64,000 bases of DNA from Streptomyces yangpuensis (GTDB lineage: Bacteria > Actinomycetota > Actinomycetes > Streptomycetales > Streptomycetaceae), in the NCBI RefSeq assembly GCF_001005295.1, contig NZ_LBMK01000009.1, positions 186,264 through 250,263 on the forward strand, read 5' to 3'. Numbering within the stretch: the first letter of the stretch is position 1; the number at the start of each line of letters is the position of its first letter. A model generated the notes under the pieces. The model was not told the DNA's origin. It saw only the letters and a program-made list of their open reading frames with translations, and searched no databases. Shown piece after piece: positions 59,382 to 64,000 of this stretch. The translations under genes were made by a program, and so were the position numbers.

Positions 59382-59918
59382 TCAGCCCTCCTTCTGCGCC
59401 AGCCGCAGGAGGTGGTCGGCGAGGGCCTGGCCGCCCACCGGGTCCCGGCTGATCAGCATCAGGGTGTCGTCGCCGGCGATCGTGCCGAGGATCTCGCGCA
59501 GCTCGGCCTGGTCGATGGCCGAGGCGAGGAACTGCGCGGCGCCCGGCGGGGTGCGCAGGACCACGAGGTTCGCTGAGGCCTCCGCCGAGATGAGCAGTTC
59601 ACCGGAGAGGCGCCGCATGCGCTCCTCCTTCGCGGACTCGCCGAGCGGGGCCTGCGGGGTGCGGAAACCGCCCTCGCTGGGCACCGCGTAGATCAGCTCG
59701 CCGCCGGTGTTGCGGATCTTCACCGCGCCCAGCTCGTCGAGGTCGCGGGAGAGCGTCGCCTGGGTGACGCTCAGCCCGTCGTCCGCGAGCAGCTTCGCCA
59801 GCTGGCTCTGCGAGCGGACCGGCTGCCTGTTGAGGATGTCCACGATCCGGCGGTGACGCGCCGTGCGGGTCTGCGGGACGGCCTGCCCGCCGTGCTCGTT
59901 GTCCTGCGCCTGGCTCAT
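59382..59918 (-). CDS. argR: Arginine repressor
   Basis: A 178-residue ArgR. The winged-helix domain is RHRRIVDILNRQPVRSQSQL and GLSVTQATLSRDLDELGAVK. The C-terminal arginine-binding hexamer domain ends in GTIAGDDTLMLIS. With arginine bound it represses arg genes at ARG boxes. I take ATG 59918 (MSQAQDNEHGG) as in S. coelicolor; a GTG at 59948 would overlap argD. It lies 7 bases after the argD stop, in the arg operon. Confidence 0.94.
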   Translation of the reverse strand: MSQAQDNEHGGQAVPQTRTARHRRIVDILNRQPVRSQSQLAKLLADDGLSVTQATLSRDLDELGAVKIRNTGGELIYAVPSEGGFRTPQAPLGESAKEERMRRLSGELLISAEASANLVVLRTPPGAAQFLASAIDQAELREILGTIAGDDTLMLISRDPVGGQALADHLLRLAQKEG

Positions 59919-59925
59919 CGTCGTC

Positions 59926-61131
59926 TCATTCTCCGGATCCGTCCCCACCTGCTGCGTCGAGAATGCCGGGCAGGGCCCGGACGAACGCGTCCGCCTCGGC
60001 CTCGGTGAGTACGTACGGGGGCATGAGCCGTACGACGTCCGGGGCGGGCGCGTTGACCAGGAAGCCGGCGTCCTGGGCCGCCTGCTGCACCTGGGGTGCG
60101 AGCGGCTGGGTCAGCACGATACCCAGGAGCAGTCCGGCGCCCCGGACGTGGGATACCAGTGGATGTCCGGAGGACTCGATTCCGGAGCGCAGCCGCTCGC
60201 CCCGTGCCTTGACCCGGTCGAGGAGGTCGTCGGCGGCGATAGTGTCGATGACGGCGAGGCCGGCGGCGCAGGCGATCGGGTTCCCGCCGAAGGTGGTGCC
60301 GTGCTGGCCGGGCTTCAGGAGGTCGGCGGTGGGCCCGAAGGCGACCACGGCGCCGATCGGCAGGCCGCCGCCCAGTCCCTTCGCCAGGGTGACGATGTCG
60401 GGCTCGACACCTTCGTGCGCCTGGTGCTCGAACCACTGGCCGCAGCGGCCGATGCCGGTCTGGACCTCGTCGAGGACCAGCAGCGTGCCGGTGGCCCGGG
60501 TGATCTCGCGGGCGGCCGTCAGGTACCCGGCGGGGGGCACGACGACGCCGTTCTCGCCCTGGATCGGCTCGATGACGACGAGCGCGGTCTCCTCGGTGAC
60601 GGCGGCCCGCAGGGCCTCGACGTCACCGTACGGGACGTGGGTGACGTCGCCCGGCAGGGGCAGGAAGGGCTCCTGCTTCTTCGGCTGGCCGGTGAGCGCG
60701 AGGGCGCCCATGGTCCGGCCGTGGAAGCCGCCGTCGGTGGCGACCATGTGGGTCCGCCCGGTCAGCCGGCCGATCTTGAAGGCGGCCTCGACGGACTCGG
60801 CGCCGGAGTTGCAGAAGAAGACCTTGCCGGGGCGGCCGAAGAGCTGGAGCAGCCGCTCGCCGAGCGCGACGACCGGCTCGGAGGCGAAGAGGTTGGAGAC
60901 GTGGCCGAGCGTGGAGACCTGCTCGGTCACGGCCGTGACGATCGCCGGGTGGGCGTGGCCGAGGGCGTTGACGGCGATGCCGCCGACGAAGTCGGTGTAC
61001 TGCTGGCCGTCGGCGTCCCACACCTGGGCGCCGCGGCCGCGTACGAGGGCGACGGCGGGCGTGCCGTAGTTGTCGGTCAGCGCGCCCCGCCAGCGTGCGC
61101 CGTACTCCTGGTTGCCGGTGCCCTGCGTCAT
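59926..61131 (-). CDS. argD: Acetylornithine aminotransferase
   Basis: A 401-residue class III PLP aminotransferase. It turns N-acetylglutamate semialdehyde into N-acetylornithine. LLVLDEVQTGIGRCG and the PLP lysine in LAKGLGGGLPIGAV are present, with GTTFGGNPIACAAG. ATG at 61131 overlaps the argB stop by 4 bases. Confidence 0.96.
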   Translation of the reverse strand: MTQGTGNQEYGARWRGALTDNYGTPAVALVRGRGAQVWDADGQQYTDFVGGIAVNALGHAHPAIVTAVTEQVSTLGHVSNLFASEPVVALGERLLQLFGRPGKVFFCNSGAESVEAAFKIGRLTGRTHMVATDGGFHGRTMGALALTGQPKKQEPFLPLPGDVTHVPYGDVEALRAAVTEETALVVIEPIQGENGVVVPPAGYLTAAREITRATGTLLVLDEVQTGIGRCGQWFEHQAHEGVEPDIVTLAKGLGGGLPIGAVVAFGPTADLLKPGQHGTTFGGNPIACAAGLAVIDTIAADDLLDRVKARGERLRSGIESSGHPLVSHVRGAGLLLGIVLTQPLAPQVQQAAQDAGFLVNAPAPDVVRLMPPYVLTEAEADAFVRALPGILDAAGGDGSGE

Positions 61132-62060
61132 GCTGCTCCCCCTGGCTGCTGGTCGGGCACGACCATCGTGCCGATGCCGGAGTCCGTGAAGATCTCCAGC
61201 AGGATCGAGTGCGGGATCCGCCCGTCGAGGACGCGGGCGGTGCCGACGCCTCCGCGCACGGCGTGCAGGCAGCCCTCCATCTTGGGGACCATGCCGCTGG
61301 ACAGCTCGGGCAGCAGCGTCTCCAGCTCGCCGACGGTGAGCCGGCTGATGACCTCGTCGCTGTTCGGCCAGTCGGCGTAGAGGCCCTCGACGTCGGTGAG
61401 GACCATCAGCGTCTCGGCGCCGAGGGAGGCCGCGAGGGCCGCGGCCGCGGTGTCGGCGTTGACGTTGTAGACGTGGTGGTCGTCGGCGCTGCGGGCGATG
61501 GAGGAAATGACCGGGATCCGGCCGTCGGCCAGCAGTGCCTCGATGGCGCCGGTGTCGACGTCGGTGATCTCGCCGACCCGGCCGATGTCGATGATCTCGC
61601 CGTCGATCTCCGGGCTGTGCTTGGTCGCGGTGATGGTGCGGGCGTCCTCGCCGGTCATGCCGACGGCGAGCGGCCCGTGCTGGTTGAGCAGCCCGACCAG
61701 TTCCCGCTGGACCTGGCCCGCCAGGACCATCCGTACGACGTCCATGGCCTCCGGGGTCGTCACGCGCAGGCCGGCCTTGAACTCGCTGACCAGGCCCTGT
61801 TTGTCGAGCTGGGCGTTGATCTGCGGGCCGCCGCCGTGCACGACGACCGGCTTGAGCCCGGCCTGGTGCAGGAAGACCACGTCCTGGGCGAAGGCGGCCT
61901 TGAGGTCCTCGTCGATCATGGCGTTGCCGCCGAACTTGATGACAACGACCTTGCCGTTGTGGCGCCGGAGCCAGGGCAGGGCCTCGATGAGGATCTGCGC
62001 CTTGGGCAGGGCGGTGTGCTTGCGGGCGGTGCCGGGCCGGCCGGCCTTCTCGTCGCTCAT
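61128..62060 (-). CDS. argB: Acetylglutamate kinase
   Basis: A 310-residue amino acid kinase that phosphorylates N-acetylglutamate, the arginine-feedback step in many bacteria. VVVIKFGGNAMID and VVVHGGGPQINAQL bind ATP and substrate; YNVNADTAAAALAASLGAE is also conserved. The N-terminal extension (MSDEKAGRPGTARKH) suits an arginine-sensitive hexameric form. ATG at 62060, overlapping the argJ stop (ATGA). Confidence 0.96.
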   Translation of the reverse strand: MSDEKAGRPGTARKHTALPKAQILIEALPWLRRHNGKVVVIKFGGNAMIDEDLKAAFAQDVVFLHQAGLKPVVVHGGGPQINAQLDKQGLVSEFKAGLRVTTPEAMDVVRMVLAGQVQRELVGLLNQHGPLAVGMTGEDARTITATKHSPEIDGEIIDIGRVGEITDVDTGAIEALLADGRIPVISSIARSADDHHVYNVNADTAAAALAASLGAETLMVLTDVEGLYADWPNSDEVISRLTVGELETLLPELSSGMVPKMEGCLHAVRGGVGTARVLDGRIPHSILLEIFTDSGIGTMVVPDQQPGGAA

Positions 62061-63229
62061 GAGGAGTAGGCGCTGTTCTCGTGGACGTACTCGGCGGTCA
62101 GGTCGTTGGCCCAGATGACGGCGGATTCGCCGCCGTTGGACAGGTCCGCGGTGATGCGGACCTCGCGGTCCTTCATGGAGACCAGGTCGCGGTCCTCGCC
62201 GACCGAGCCGTTCTTGCAGACCCACACGCCGTTGATGGCGACGTTCAGCCGGTCCGGGTCGAAGGCGGCCTTGGTGGTGCCGATCGCGGACAGGACCCGG
62301 CCCCAGTTGGGGTCCTCGCCGTGGATGGCGCACTTGAGCAGGTTGTTGCGGGCGATGGAACGGCCGACCTCGACCGCGTCGTCCTCGGTGGCCGCGCCGA
62401 TGACCTCGATGCGGATGTCCTTGCTGGCGCCCTCGGCGTCGCCGATCAGCTGGCGGGCCAGGTCGTCGCAGACCTTGCGGACCGCGTCGGCGAAGTCCGC
62501 GTACGCGGGGACCTCGCCGGAGGCCCCGGAGGCGAGCAGCAGCACCGTGTCGTTGGTGGACATGCAGCCGTCGGAGTCGACCCGGTCGAAGGTGGTGCGG
62601 GTGGCGGAGCGCAGCGCCCGGTCGAGGACGGCGGCGTCCACGTCGGCGTCGGTGGTGAGGACGACGAGCATGGTGGCCAGGCCCGGGGCGAGCATGCCGG
62701 CGCCCTTGGCCATACCGCCGACCGTCCATCCGTCCTGGGAGACGGTGGCCGTCTTGTGCACGGTGTCGGTGGTCTTGATGGCGATGGCGGCGGCCTCGCC
62801 GCCGTTCTCCGACAGGGCCGCCGCGGCGGTCTCGATGCCGGGGAGCAGCTTGTCCATGGGGAGCAGGACGCCGATCAGGCCGGTGGAGGCGACGGCGATC
62901 TCGCCGGCGTTGTGTTCTTCGCCGGGGCCGTTCTCGTTGAGCGTGGCCGCGGCCTTCTCGGCGGTGGCGTGGGTGTCCTGGAAGCCCTTGGGCCCGGTGC
63001 AGGCGTTGGCGCCGCCGGAGTTGAGGACGACGGCGCTGACGGTGCCGCCGCGCAGGACCTGCTCGGACCAGTGGACGGGCGCGGCCTTGACGCGGTTGGA
63101 GGTGAAGACGCCCGCGGCGGCGAGGCGCGGCCCGTTGTTGACCACGAGGGCCAGGTCCGGATTGCCGTTGGCCTTGATTCCGGCGGCGATGCCCGCCGCC
63201 GTGAATCCCTGTGCAGCCGTAACCGTCAC
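62057..63229 (-). CDS. argJ: Glutamate N-acetyltransferase / amino-acid acetyltransferase
   Basis: A 390-residue self-cleaving ArgJ. The autocleavage site is Ala-Thr in KGAGMLAPGLATMLVV; the new N-terminal Thr is the nucleophile. It recycles the acetyl group from acetylornithine to glutamate. GEDPNWGRVLSAIG and ENSAYSS at the end are conserved. Start is GTG at 63229, overlapping the argC stop (GTGA). Confidence 0.96.
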   Translation of the reverse strand: MTVTAAQGFTAAGIAAGIKANGNPDLALVVNNGPRLAAAGVFTSNRVKAAPVHWSEQVLRGGTVSAVVLNSGGANACTGPKGFQDTHATAEKAAATLNENGPGEEHNAGEIAVASTGLIGVLLPMDKLLPGIETAAAALSENGGEAAAIAIKTTDTVHKTATVSQDGWTVGGMAKGAGMLAPGLATMLVVLTTDADVDAAVLDRALRSATRTTFDRVDSDGCMSTNDTVLLLASGASGEVPAYADFADAVRKVCDDLARQLIGDAEGASKDIRIEVIGAATEDDAVEVGRSIARNNLLKCAIHGEDPNWGRVLSAIGTTKAAFDPDRLNVAINGVWVCKNGSVGEDRDLVSMKDREVRITADLSNGGESAVIWANDLTAEYVHENSAYSS

Positions 63230-64000
63230 GGCGCGACTCCAATCGTGGAAAGCCCGAGCTGCTCGGGCAGCCCGAGGGCGATGTTCATGCTCTGCACCGC
63301 ACCGCCGGCGGTGCCCTTGGTGAGGTTGTCGAGGGCGCTGACGGCGATGATCCGCCGGGCGGACTCGTCGTAGGCGACCTGGACGTGGACGGCGTTGGAG
63401 CCGTGGACGGACTTGGTGGACGGCATCCGGCCCTCGGGCAGGAGGCGGACGAAGGGCTCGTCGGCGTACGCCTTCTCGTAGGCGGCGCGCAGCGATTCCG
63501 CGGTGGTGCCGGGCCGGGCCTTGGCCGAGCAGGTGGCGAGGATGCCGCGGGCCATGGGCACGAGCGTCGGCGTGAAGGAGACGCAGACGCGCTCGCCCGC
63601 GAGCGGGCTGAGGTTCTGGACCATCTCGGGCGTGTGCCGGTGGCCGCCGCCCACCCCGTACGGGGTCACGTTGCCCATGACCTCGGCGCCGAGCAGGTGC
63701 GGCTTGAGCGCCTTGCCCGCGCCGGAGGTGCCGGTGGCAGCGACGATCACGGCCTCGGGTTCGGCGAGCTGCGCCTGGTAGGCCGGGTAGAGCGCGAGGG
63801 AGACAGCGGTGGGGAAGCAGCCGGGGACCGCGATCCGCTGGGCGCCCTCCAGTCCGGCGCGGCCGCCGGGCAGTTCGGGGAGGCCGTAGGGCCAGGTCCC
63901 GGCGTGCGGGGCGCCGTAGAACCGGTCCCAGTCCGCGGCGTCCTTCAGGCGGTGGTCAGCGCCCATGTCGACGACGAGGACGTCGTCGCCGAGCTGGGCG
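63226..64000 (-). CDS. argC: N-acetyl-gamma-glutamyl-phosphate reductase, partial
   Basis: The C-terminal part of ArgC (258 codons to the edge); its start is beyond position 64000. The catalytic Cys is in VPGCFPTAVSL, and GTSGAGKALKPHLL and GGGHRHTPEM are conserved. It reduces acetylglutamyl phosphate to the semialdehyde. It is the first gene of the argCJBDR run as far as visible; an ArgR site would be expected upstream of it, outside the window. Confidence 0.95.
   Translation of the reverse strand, partial: AQLGDDVLVVDMGADHRLKDAADWDRFYGAPHAGTWPYGLPELPGGRAGLEGAQRIAVPGCFPTAVSLALYPAYQAQLAEPEAVIVAATGTSGAGKALKPHLLGAEVMGNVTPYGVGGGHRHTPEMVQNLSPLAGERVCVSFTPTLVPMARGILATCSAKARPGTTAESLRAAYEKAYADEPFVRLLPEGRMPSTKSVHGSNAVHVQVAYDESARRIIAVSALDNLTKGTAGGAVQSMNIALGLPEQLGLSTIGVAP

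Overview
The window is high-G+C (about 70 percent) chromosomal DNA of a Streptomyces-type actinobacterium. Evidence for this: the sporulation gene ssgB, a phosphatidylinositol mannoside cluster, the argCJBDR order with a detached argH, strong third-position G/C bias, frequent GTG starts and many 4-base (ATGA/GTGA) stop-start overlaps. It looks like core chromosome. I see no rRNA, integrase, transposase, CRISPR array or prophage. Most genes lie on the minus strand.

Layout. 0.1-2.5 kb: yebC, pdxT and pdxS (vitamin B6). 2.7-6.1 kb: a minus-strand run with a LemA-like protein, a PimA-type mannosyltransferase, a PIM acyltransferase and a CDP-alcohol phosphotransferase, the first steps of phosphatidylinositol mannoside synthesis. 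6.4-12.9 kb (plus): an EF-G paralogue with altered GTPase motifs, a membrane protein, an SDR/TetR pair with three copies of a shared operator, and a DUF1992 protein. 12.9-15.5 kb: HIT protein and thrS. 15.9-19.2 kb: GNAT, an overlapping DUF4365/unknown pair and a DnaQ-like exonuclease. 19.2-26.2 kb: two tRNA-Val(CAC), a large polytopic membrane protein, ssgB, a CGNR zinc-finger protein, small membrane proteins and a DsbA-like protein. 26.2-28.2 kb: a pabB/pabC-like pair. 28.3-28.8 kb: a five-tRNA operon (Gly, Cys, three Val-GAC). 29-31.9 kb: a small membrane protein, a tail-anchored Ser/Thr kinase and an RNA methyltransferase. 31.9-39.5 kb: cobalamin and siroheme genes, including a BluB-CobT fusion, interrupted by a lower-G+C unknown membrane gene. 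40.6-43.3 kb: the metNIQ methionine importer, preceded by a previously unlisted 28-codon Cys/Met leader ORF and a twin operator. 43.9-54.3 kb: small membrane proteins, a sigma factor, a glycerophosphodiesterase, an acyltransferase, a beta-helix membrane protein, a TetR/MFS efflux pair and a lipoprotein. 54.4-64 kb: arginine genes argH, argR, argD, argB, argJ and partial argC, interspersed with a HEAT-like protein, an L,D-transpeptidase-like protein and a membrane protein.

Cooperating groups. PdxS/PdxT form one PLP synthase. PgsA, the acyltransferase and PimA act in sequence on phosphatidylinositol. BluB-CobT, CobL and CobA act on corrinoid or siroheme precursors. MetN, MetI and MetQ form one ABC importer. 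ArgC, J, B and D make ornithine, ArgH makes arginine, and ArgR represses the set. The best candidates for new biology are the Cys/Met leader peptide with its twin operator upstream of metN, an exact 11-bp phased GTAC array upstream of pgsA, and a nested GTAC palindrome at 19.4 kb.
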